Shown piece by piece: positions 1-6,951 of a stretch of 13,507 nucleotides of DNA. The DNA is taken from assembly GCA_937982505.1 (NCBI GenBank), contig CALJLV010000104.1:1-13507 (forward strand), written 5' to 3'. Source of the stretch: an uncultured Desulfobacteraceae bacterium (GTDB lineage: Bacteria > Desulfobacterota > Desulfobacteria > Desulfobacterales > UBA2174). The number at the start of each line of letters is the position of its first letter. Position 1 is the stretch's first letter. A program made the translations under genes and the position numbers. The notes below the pieces were generated by a model, which ran no database searches, was not told the DNA's origin, and was given only the letters and a program-made list of their open reading frames with translations.

Positions 1-45
1 GATTGACTGACGTGACTGGAGTTCAGACGTGTGCTCTTCCGATCT
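1..45 (+). other. Illumina TruSeq read-2/index adapter (artefact)
   Basis: Bases 12-45 match the TruSeq index-side adapter exactly, from GTGACTGGAGTTC to its GCTCTTCCGATCT end. Bases 1-3 (GAT) fit the end of the P7-side sequence, which leaves bases 4-11 as a probable 8-base index. None of this is genomic. Short open frames that start here are adapter-encoded and should be discarded. Confidence 0.97.
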
Positions 46-516
46 CAGGGCGGTGGGGATGTTCCGGCGCTGGGCGGTCATCAGCAAGGTGGGCCAGATC
101 TCGGTTTCCACGCAGGCCAGGACCTGCGGACGCACCCAGTCCAGGGCCCGCCGGACCGACCCGTGCCAGTCCACCGGGGCCAGCAGGCAGTCCGCGCGCC
201 GGCCCAGCCGCGCGCGGGCCGCCTCCAGGCCATGGGCCGTGGTGCTGGAAACCACCAGTCCGGTCTCGGGCCGGCGGCGCCACAGGGCTTCGGCAATGGC
301 CGCGGCGGCGTTGACTTCCCCCACCGAGGCCGCGTGCAGCCATATCCGCGGCCCGGCGTCGGCCCGCGGGGCGCTGGCGGGGCCGTAGTCGCCCAGGCGC
401 TGCCCCAGCCCCTGCCGGTGGCGGCCGCTCAGCCGTGAATAAAGCCAGAAACCGGGCCAGGCGGCGAAAAAGAGGCCGGTGCTCAGGACCCGGTAGGCCG
501 GATAGGCCAGCCCCAT
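46..516 (-). CDS. waaA: 3-deoxy-D-manno-octulosonic acid (Kdo) transferase, N-terminal part, cut by adapter
   Basis: WaaA (KdtA) transfers Kdo from CMP-Kdo to the lipid A precursor at the inner membrane, the first step of the LPS inner core. Only 157 residues are present; family members are about 420-430. Visible are an N-terminal hydrophobic anchor (about residues 5-27), then a basic stretch, then the hallmark acceptor-side motif HAASVGEV at residues 61-68. Its E67 corresponds to the family's catalytic-base glutamate. The VETEIWP segment at 136-142 is also typical of the GT-B N-terminal domain. The ATG at 516-514 overlaps the TGA of the upstream lipoprotein gene (TGATG), so the two are probably translationally coupled. 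The reading frame runs unbroken to base 46, where adapter replaces the genome, so the CMP-Kdo-binding C-terminal domain is missing for technical reasons. The family call is secure. Confidence 0.93.
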
Positions 517-2339
517 CAGCGGCCGTCCCGGCCCCCGGGGGCCGCCGGCAGGATTTCGCGCATCACGAAGCGCCCGACCTGGATTTCCATCAGCCGCAGC
601 CGCTTGTAGGCCTCGCCGTCCGCGCCGAACCCGGTCTCTCCACTGACCGCCTGGGGAAAGACGGAGCCCCGCAGGGCGTCGCGGACCTGGGCCCGGCTGT
701 GGATCTCCGGGCGGATCAAGATCTCGCAGAGCATCAGGCCGGTATCGAAGGCCACCGCCTCGATGAATCCCGGCGTCTCCCCGTAGACGGACTGGAATCG
801 GGCCACGAATTGCGCCACCGCCGGTGCCGGATCCTCCGGAAAGAAGGCCGTGGTGAAGACCGCCCCTTCGGCGTGGCGCCCGGCCATGTCGATGAGGGTC
901 TGGCTGTGCCACAGATTGGTGCCCATGAGCAGCGGCTGGGTGACATCGTGATAGGCCAGCTGCGGCAGAATCAGGCCGGCCTTGGAGGGGGCATCCGGGA
1001 TGAACAGGGCATCGCAGTCCACGATGGGCGCCGCCGGCGGGGGCTTCAGACCGGATCGGCCGGCGTCCGGACCCTGGACGGGGGCCTGGCCGATGATCAA
1101 TTGATGGATTTCAGCGGCGAAATCGGTTTGCTGGGGATCGTAGGAAAGGCTCTGGACGATCTTGGCGCCCGTATTTCCCACGCAGCGTTGGAAATCCGCC
1201 ACAAAGGCCTGGCCGTAACGCTCCCGGGGATAGAGCACCGCGAAACGGGTCAGGCCCCGCCGCTCCACCGCCCAGCGCACCAGGGCTTCAATCTGCATCC
1301 GGGGGGTGATGAAGTGGCGAAAGATGTAATCGCCAGGACGGGTGATGGCTTCGCGCTGGGTGAAGACGATCATCGGGATGCGAAGCGCCTGGGCCGCCTC
1401 GGCCGCCGCCGCCGCGGTGGTCATGGGGCCGATGATGGCCGCCACCCCCTCGGCCTGCAGCTCCGCCACCGCCTGAACCGCCCGCTCGTCCAGCGATCCG
1501 GTGTCCGCCACCCGAAGCTGGATGGGCACGCCGCCGGCGTGCTCCGCGAAATGAGCCAGGGCCAGCTCCACCCCCCGCATGGCGCGCTGGCCGTAGTGGG
1601 CATGGGAGCCGCTCAGGGGCAGCAGGCAGCCGATCCGCCGCGAATCGTAGCGGGCATCCTGGCCCAGGCGCCGCAGCAGATCTCGGGCCTCGGCCCCCAG
1701 GGGCCGGGACAAGAGCGCCGCCAGGCGGTCCGGCTCCAGGCGGCCCAGGGCCAGGCGCATCTTTTCCTCCAGGACCGGGCGGCGCTCGGCCGGAGCCAGC
1801 TCCCAGGCCCTGGCGGCGGCATAGGCCGCCTCGCCGGGCTGATCCAGGGCCCAGAATCCATCCTGGAGCATCTCCAGCACCGCCGCCCGCTCGGCCGGCT
1901 CAAGCGATGCCATGGGCAGTTGCGCGGCCCGCCGGAACAGGCTGTCAAACGCGCCCTGGGCGTGATCAAGGGCCAGGAGGGCCAAAACGGCGTTGCGGAA
2001 GACAGGCGATCCGCGGGGGGCGGCGGCCGCCCCTTCGAAGGCTTCCCGGGCCGCGGCCAGTTCGCCCCGGTCACGCTGGATCAGACCGATGCGCAGCCAG
2101 GCTTCCGGGGCCAGGGGGCTGGCGGGAAAGCGCCTCAGAAAGTCCCGGTAGCCCTGCACGGCCTGGGCCGGATGTTCCGCCGCCAGCCGTTCGGCCGCCG
2201 CGAAGACGCTCCGGTCTTCCGGCTGGGCCACGGCCGGCGGCCCCGTAGGGGTGGGAACGGTGGCCACGGGCGGAGCCGCGCAGCCGCCCGCGGCGGCCGC
2301 CACGAACAGCGCGCCCAGCCAGGCGATCAGTGGCTTCAT
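516..2339 (-). CDS. LpoA-like lipoprotein: TPR-like N-terminus plus periplasmic binding-protein domain (penicillin-binding protein activator family)
   Basis: This is a predicted outer-envelope lipoprotein of 607 residues. The chosen ATG (2339-2337) gives a classic lipoprotein signal: K2, a hydrophobic core, and lipobox AGGC with the lipidated Cys at 20. The open frame extends upstream to 2816, but that would bury the signal peptide. AGGAG at 2357-2353 lies 13 bases upstream, slightly long for a ribosome-binding site. Residues about 40-215 are alanine-rich and helical, like the TPR/solenoid half of LpoA. From about 235 a Peripla_BP_6-type fold begins (RIGCLLPLSG, residues 235-244) and runs to the C-terminus with VAAIIGP and DALFIPD-type segments. 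A proline-rich linker interrupts the second domain. Family knowledge: LpoA activates the peptidoglycan synthase PBP1a, and related folds bind small solutes. Inference: activation of a cell-wall synthase is the likelier role because no transporter genes are adjacent and waaA follows directly. A solute-binding role cannot be excluded. Confidence 0.82.
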   Translation of the reverse strand: MKPLIAWLGALFVAAAAGGCAAPPVATVPTPTGPPAVAQPEDRSVFAAAERLAAEHPAQAVQGYRDFLRRFPASPLAPEAWLRIGLIQRDRGELAAAREAFEGAAAAPRGSPVFRNAVLALLALDHAQGAFDSLFRRAAQLPMASLEPAERAAVLEMLQDGFWALDQPGEAAYAAARAWELAPAERRPVLEEKMRLALGRLEPDRLAALLSRPLGAEARDLLRRLGQDARYDSRRIGCLLPLSGSHAHYGQRAMRGVELALAHFAEHAGGVPIQLRVADTGSLDERAVQAVAELQAEGVAAIIGPMTTAAAAAEAAQALRIPMIVFTQREAITRPGDYIFRHFITPRMQIEALVRWAVERRGLTRFAVLYPRERYGQAFVADFQRCVGNTGAKIVQSLSYDPQQTDFAAEIHQLIIGQAPVQGPDAGRSGLKPPPAAPIVDCDALFIPDAPSKAGLILPQLAYHDVTQPLLMGTNLWHSQTLIDMAGRHAEGAVFTTAFFPEDPAPAVAQFVARFQSVYGETPGFIEAVAFDTGLMLCEILIRPEIHSRAQVRDALRGSVFPQAVSGETGFGADGEAYKRLRLMEIQVGRFVMREILPAAPGGRDGR

Positions 2340-2382
2340 GGGCACTGGAAAACTCCTCTCTGCCTTGCTTCGCGAACGGTCA

Positions 2383-2410
2383 AGTCTACACCAGGCGGGA
2401 CAATTGTCAA
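2383..2410 (-). promoter_or_regulatory. Candidate sigma-70 promoter for the lipoprotein-waaA unit
   Basis: On the minus strand there is a perfect -35 box TTGACA (2410-2405), a 16-base spacer, and a -10 box TAGACT (2388-2383; four of six consensus bases). Transcription would start near 2376, giving a leader of about 36 bases that contains the AGGAG at 2357-2353. The position and spacing make this one of the better promoter candidates in the window. Confidence 0.5.
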
Positions 2411-2433
2411 TCGGTTTGCACCCGCCAAAAGGT

Positions 2434-2465
2434 TTGACAAAGACCGGTGGACGGCCCAATATAAG
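2434..2465 (+). promoter_or_regulatory. Candidate sigma-70 promoter for the aldolase-Nudix unit
   Basis: There is a perfect TTGACA at 2434-2439 and a good -10 TATAAG at 2460-2465, but the spacer is 20 bases, longer than the usual 16-18. Such a spacer normally makes a weak or activator-dependent promoter. Transcription would start near 2472, about 58 bases before the aldolase ATG. The -35 boxes of this and the opposing promoter are only 23 bases apart, so the two could compete for polymerase. Confidence 0.4.
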
Positions 2466-2529
2466 CCCATCGCTGCCAGAACCAACCAAGCCCGTCTGGC
2501 CCATCAACCCATCTCCAGGGAGGAGCGGC

Positions 2530-3825
2530 ATGACGCCATCGAAGACGACTGCGACCCCGGATTTTTCCAAAGCCCTCGCGATCGGCCGGCCGCCGAACAT
2601 CGTGCGCCTGTTTCCCCATTCGCGGGCCCTCATCGTCAGCGGCAGGATCATCGACCGGGCCATGCTGGCCAAGGGCAGGGCCATCGCCATGGCGGCCAAC
2701 GGCCGCAACTTCTTTGTCATCCAGGGCGCCCTGATGGCCGCCCAGCGGGCCAACGCGGCCATCATCATCGAAATCGCCCGTTCCGAGGGAGGCGCCAAGG
2801 CGTACTGCGCCGTCAACTACTGGAACATCGCCCGCTACGTCGACGACCTGTGCAACGAACTGGGGATCACCGTTCCGGTGGCCATCCATGCCGATCATTA
2901 CGGCATCAAGAAGGAGACCGACATCGCACCGGCCCAGATCGAGATTCCGTCCATCTTCGACGCCGGCATCACCTCCATCGCCATCGACGCCTCCCACATG
3001 TCCGACGACCAGAACCTGATGGCCAACATCGCCTTGCACCCCTGCATTCCGCCCTGGGCCGGCCTGGAAACCGAAATCGGCGAAATCAAGGGCAAGGAGG
3101 GGCTGTCCACCCGGGAGGAAGCGCTTTTTCTGATCGAAGGGCTCAATGCCCGCGGGATCTTTCCGGACTGGATCGCCCTGAACAACGGCACCACCCACGG
3201 GATCGAGGCCAGCGACTCGGGAATCCAGGTGGAACTGACGGCCGCCATCCACGAGGCCCTCGACCCCTACCGGGTCTCCGGCGCCCAGCACGGCACCTCG
3301 GGCAACAGCTCCGAACGGCTGCGCGCCATCGCCGCCCGGACCCGCACCACCAAAGCCAACGTGGCCACGGCCCTGCAGATGATCTCCTGGGGGCTGGAGG
3401 TCAACGACTACGGCAACGCGCGCCTGGACGACCGGGGCCGCTTCGTCAAGGTTCCCGAGGCCGGCATGGACGACGCCCTGTGGGCCGAGATGGTGGCCTA
3501 CGCCGACGAAAAGGGATGGAAGAAGGGCGACTACAAGAAGCTCAACCTGCCCTTCGAGAACCGCCTCCTGGGGCAGCCGCGCGAAATCCGCCTGCGCATG
3601 GCCCGCAGGGTGGAAACCTTCGTCTACGACATGCTGGTCAATGTCTTCAACGCCCAGGATACCGCCCCCCTGGCCATCGAGGCCATCCTGCGGGCCGGCG
3701 GGCCGGATCCGGGCCCCAAAACCGGCCGCATCGCCGCCCCGGAAGACTGGACCGATGAAAAAATCGTCCGGCGGGCCGCCGCCCTGGGCGGAGACAAGGG
3801 GCCCTCGGGCAACTTCGACGACTGA
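2530..3825 (+). CDS. Class II (zinc-dependent) fructose-bisphosphate aldolase, long divergent form
   Basis: This cytosolic glycolytic/gluconeogenic enzyme interconverts fructose 1,6-bisphosphate with dihydroxyacetone phosphate and glyceraldehyde 3-phosphate. The ATG at 2530 is fixed by a strong Shine-Dalgarno AGGGAGGAG (2517-2525); an open frame further upstream has no comparable site. The protein has 431 residues, against about 285-360 for common class II aldolases. The family signatures are present: HADHYG at 120-125 (catalytic Asp122 and zinc ligand His123), ETEIGEIKG at 180-188 (equivalent of the E-x-E-L-G metal-site segment), THG at 222-224, and QHGTSG at 253-258 where most members have HGGSG. 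All expected zinc-binding histidines are therefore present, but the phosphate-binding loop is altered. The extra length is mostly a C-terminal half of about 140 residues with many charged residues. The aldolase fold is clear. The exact sugar-phosphate substrate (fructose-1,6-bisphosphate, tagatose-bisphosphate or another) is inference. A Nudix hydrolase gene follows 2 bases after the stop. Confidence 0.85.
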   Translation: MTPSKTTATPDFSKALAIGRPPNIVRLFPHSRALIVSGRIIDRAMLAKGRAIAMAANGRNFFVIQGALMAAQRANAAIIIEIARSEGGAKAYCAVNYWNIARYVDDLCNELGITVPVAIHADHYGIKKETDIAPAQIEIPSIFDAGITSIAIDASHMSDDQNLMANIALHPCIPPWAGLETEIGEIKGKEGLSTREEALFLIEGLNARGIFPDWIALNNGTTHGIEASDSGIQVELTAAIHEALDPYRVSGAQHGTSGNSSERLRAIAARTRTTKANVATALQMISWGLEVNDYGNARLDDRGRFVKVPEAGMDDALWAEMVAYADEKGWKKGDYKKLNLPFENRLLGQPREIRLRMARRVETFVYDMLVNVFNAQDTAPLAIEAILRAGGPDPGPKTGRIAAPEDWTDEKIVRRAAALGGDKGPSGNFDD

Positions 3826-3827
3826 GC

Positions 3828-4367
3828 ATGCCGGAAAAGCGCTTCTGTCATTTCTGCGGCGGCCCCCTGGAGACCCGCCACTGGGAGGGCCGCCCCCGGC
3901 GCTTTTGCCCCCGCTGCCGGATCCCCCTGTACGAAAACCCGGTGCCGGCCACCTGCCTGGTGGTCATCGATGACCGGGGCCGGGTGCTCCTGGTGCGCCG
4001 CAGCGTGGCCCCGCGCATGGGCGAGTGGTGCCTGCCCGGAGGCTTCATGGAGCTGGGCGAATCCCCGGAATCGGCCGCCCTGAGGGAACTGGGCGAAGAG
4101 ACCGGCCTCGAGGGGACCATTGACAGGCTTCTGGGAGTCGTGACGGCCCCCAATGCCGATTACGACACCGTTCTGATGCTCGGCTACCGGGTGCGGCGCT
4201 TCCGGGGCCAGCCCCGCCCTGACGACGATGCCGACGCCATCGCGTGGTTCGATCCGGCCCGCCTGCCCCCCATCGCCTTCGACAGCCACCGCCGCTTCAT
4301 CCACCAGGCCCTGGGCCCTGATAGAAGACCGTCAACCGATCCCGGCGAAGACGCCGTGGGGCGTTGA
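3828..4367 (+). CDS. Zinc-ribbon Nudix hydrolase
   Basis: Nudix enzymes hydrolyse nucleoside diphosphates linked to another moiety (NADH, ADP-ribose, sugar nucleotides). The 179-residue protein opens with a zinc ribbon formed by C7, C10, C27 and C30, as in NADH pyrophosphatase (NudC)-like proteins. A complete Nudix box follows at residues 72-94: G72, E78, R86-E87-L88, E90-E91, G93-L94. No SQPWPFPxS NADH-specificity motif is visible, so ADP-ribose or another NDP-sugar is as likely as NADH. The ATG sits 2 bases after the aldolase stop and lacks a clear ribosome-binding site of its own, so translation probably depends on coupling to the aldolase gene. The last 25 or so residues are poorly conserved-looking, rich in Pro, Asp and Arg. 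Confidence 0.88.
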   Translation: MPEKRFCHFCGGPLETRHWEGRPRRFCPRCRIPLYENPVPATCLVVIDDRGRVLLVRRSVAPRMGEWCLPGGFMELGESPESAALRELGEETGLEGTIDRLLGVVTAPNADYDTVLMLGYRVRRFRGQPRPDDDADAIAWFDPARLPPIAFDSHRRFIHQALGPDRRPSTDPGEDAVGR

Positions 4368-4402
4368 CCGGGCCTGTCCCGGGCGAGGTCCAGAGCGCTT
4401 CT

Positions 4403-5200
4403 TTATTGGAGGTCATCCTTGGCCTTTTCCCACAACACTTCCATTTCCTCCCGGGGCAGCTGGTCCAGTGATTTTCCGGCCGCCGCGGCGGCGGCTTCCA
4501 TGTACCGGAAGCGGGCCTGAAACTTGTCGATGGCGGCCGTCAGCGCCGTTTCCGGATGAATCCGGCTGACGCGCGCCACATTGACCAGGGTAAAGAGCAG
4601 GTCGCCGAACTCCATGGCCACCTCGGCCCGATCGGCGTCGCCCTGGGGCTTGGCGAGTTCCTCCTGGAACTCGCGCCATTCATCTTCGGCCTGGCGCATC
4701 ACGGCCCGGCCGTCGGCCCAGTCAAACCCCATGGCCACCGCACGCTGGGACACGCGCCAGGCCCGCAGCAGGGCCGGCATCCCCGCCGGAATGCTGTCGA
4801 GCACCGAGCGCCGGGGGCCCGCCCCCTTTTCGCGCCGCTTGATGGCATCCCACTGGATGCGCACCGCCTCGGGGGTCTCGGCGCGCCCGTCTCCGAAGAC
4901 ATGGGGATGGCGGCGCACCATCTTGGCCAGGTTTTCCGCCAGGACGGTCTCGATCTTCATCCGACCGGCCTCCTGGTAGAGCCAGGCGATGAAGAAGGCC
5001 TGGAACAGCACATCCCCTAATTCCTCGCACACGGCGGCGGGATCGTCCCGCTGGATGGCGTCGATGAGCTCGAAGGTCTCCTCGGCCAGATAGACCCCCA
5101 TGGAAACGGGGGTCTGCTTGCGGTCCCAGGGGCAGCCGTTCTCGCCGCGCAGGGTGGCGATCAGGTTCAGGAGGGCCTCGATGCCGGGCGCCACGCTCAT
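4403..5200 (-). CDS. mazG: Nucleoside triphosphate pyrophosphohydrolase MazG
   Basis: MazG cleaves nucleoside triphosphates to monophosphates plus pyrophosphate, removing damaged or surplus (d)NTPs and, in E. coli, lowering ppGpp. The 265-residue length is normal for the two-domain form. The N-terminal domain shows CPWDRKQT (23-30) and the magnesium-binding pattern EETFE (40-44) plus EELGD (59-63). The second domain repeats the logic with an EDEWREFQEE-type helix followed by EFGDLLF, where the catalytic activity of E. coli MazG resides. The ATG at 5200-5198 overlaps the cvpA stop as ATGA, indicating translational coupling within a cvpA-mazG unit. It converges on the Nudix gene with 35 bases between the stops. 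Two unrelated nucleotide-sanitising enzymes thus sit side by side. The assignment is secure. Confidence 0.95.
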   Translation of the reverse strand: MSVAPGIEALLNLIATLRGENGCPWDRKQTPVSMGVYLAEETFELIDAIQRDDPAAVCEELGDVLFQAFFIAWLYQEAGRMKIETVLAENLAKMVRRHPHVFGDGRAETPEAVRIQWDAIKRREKGAGPRRSVLDSIPAGMPALLRAWRVSQRAVAMGFDWADGRAVMRQAEDEWREFQEELAKPQGDADRAEVAMEFGDLLFTLVNVARVSRIHPETALTAAIDKFQARFRYMEAAAAAAGKSLDQLPREEMEVLWEKAKDDLQ

Positions 5201-5733
5201 GACCCGCTCTCCATCGCCCGCCAGATTTTCTTCAGTTCCGAGGCCTTGCTGGTGAACTGGGCCTTGAGCTCCCTCTCCGTGACCCGGGCCAAGGCCTCGC
5301 TGACGGCGTAGACATGGGGCGCCAGAAGCGAATCGCGCACCAGGGGCGCCCCCTTGGGCAAAAAGGCGGTGAGCATCATCAGGACCACAGCGCTGATCAG
5401 AACCCCCTTGAGCAGCCCGAAAAGCGCCCCGCAAAACCGGTCCACCCCGCCCAGGAAGGCCACCCGCAGCAGGTACTTGATCACCACCCCGAGGATGCTG
5501 ATGACGATGAGCACCACGCAGAAGATCGCCAGAAAGCCGAGCATGTCCCTATAGGCGGGGTGCGCCACCCACCCGTCCAGCAGCCGCGACAGCAGCGGGT
5601 AATAGGTGTAGGCGGCCCAGAATCCGGCCAGCACGCCCACAATGGCCGCCACCTCCTTGATCAGGCCGCGGAAGATCCCCCGGATGAGGCCGTAGCCCAC
5701 CACGATGACCACCAAGATATCGAAAAGATTCAT
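5197..5733 (-). CDS. cvpA: CvpA family inner-membrane protein
   Basis: CvpA proteins are small polytopic inner-membrane proteins, named for colicin V production and linked in several bacteria to envelope-stress and bile tolerance; the molecular activity is unknown. The 178-residue sequence has four hydrophobic segments (about 3-22, 27-45, 63-88 and 102-123) and a charged C-terminal tail (about 145-178). Family-typical features are NLFDILVV at the start, Gly-Arg-Gly/Arg-Gly turns between the first two helices, and a GVDRFCGALFGLLKG segment before the last helix. The ATG at 5733-5731 is preceded by GGAAG at 5742-5738. An open frame continues upstream to 6102 but would run through the promoter region into phoH on the opposite strand, so it is rejected. 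mazG follows with an ATGA overlap. Confidence 0.92.
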   Translation of the reverse strand: MNLFDILVVIVVGYGLIRGIFRGLIKEVAAIVGVLAGFWAAYTYYPLLSRLLDGWVAHPAYRDMLGFLAIFCVVLIVISILGVVIKYLLRVAFLGGVDRFCGALFGLLKGVLISAVVLMMLTAFLPKGAPLVRDSLLAPHVYAVSEALARVTERELKAQFTSKASELKKIWRAMESGS

Positions 5734-5747
5734 ATCGCTTCCGTCCG

Positions 5748-5762
5748 GCCCCTGACAGGGGC
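5748..5762. repeat. Perfect 7+1+7 inverted repeat upstream of cvpA
   Basis: GCCCCTG and CAGGGGC flank a single A, giving a perfect 15-base inverted repeat. It lies 14 bases before the cvpA ATG, directly ahead of its GGAAG. As DNA it has the form of a small operator. As RNA it could fold into a five-pair GC stem with a TGTCA loop next to the ribosome-binding site. Which of these, if either, applies is not shown by the sequence. Confidence 0.5.
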
Positions 5763-5803
5763 GTGGATCGATTGAAAATACCTGAAAACACAACAGATCG
5801 GGC

Positions 5804-5832
5804 AATTTAACAGGGGTTTCCGGTGAGGTCAA
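5804..5832 (-). promoter_or_regulatory. Candidate sigma-70 promoter for cvpA-mazG
   Basis: On the minus strand there is a -35 box TTGACC (5832-5827, five of six consensus). The -10 box is either TAAATT (5809-5804, 17-base spacer) or TTAAAT (5810-5805, 16-base spacer), each four of six. The surrounding bases are locally AT-rich in an otherwise GC-rich window. Transcription would begin near 5797, placing the inverted repeat at 5748-5762 in the leader. Confidence 0.42.
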
Positions 5833-5871
5833 GGCGTTTTTCCAAAAGCTGTTTGCCAAGGTCCGAAAGGT

Positions 5872-5877
5872 TATGAT
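5872..5877 (+). promoter_or_regulatory. Candidate -10 element for the phoH-pgpH-ybeY run
   Basis: TATGAT (five of six consensus) lies about 38 bases before the phoH start, with a G two bases upstream that partly fits an extended -10. No convincing -35 is present at 16-18 bases; the nearest is TTGCCA at 5853-5858 with a 13-base gap. This is a weak call. Confidence 0.28.
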
Positions 5878-5914
5878 AGGGTTCTTACCCCGGTGAAAGG
5901 AGAAACGCCCGTTG

Positions 5915-6913
<999 letters not shown>

Positions 6914-6951
6914 CGCCTTCGGATTGCGCCGGACGCGAGGCCTGCAGACCC

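Noticed and set aside
2340..2529. Upstream extensions of the lipoprotein (to 2816) and aldolase (to 2251) frames through the divergent intergenic region.
   Set aside because: A lipoprotein signal peptide and a strong Shine-Dalgarno fix the true starts at 2339 and 2530; the extensions overlap each other's coding sequence and lack initiation signals.
435..3758. Very long plus-strand open frame (1107 codons) antisense to the lipoprotein gene and running into the aldolase.
   Set aside because: It crosses the divergent promoter region and overlaps two well-supported genes. Its product is a Gly/Arg/Pro-rich shadow with no family features, as expected from GC-rich third positions.
4352..4402. Possible bidirectional terminator between the Nudix gene and mazG: CGCC/GGCG around 4352-4363 and CCGGG/CCCGG at 4368-4382.
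   Set aside because: The stems are only 4-5 pairs and no T-run follows on either strand, so they do not meet the intrinsic-terminator pattern and could arise by chance at this GC content.
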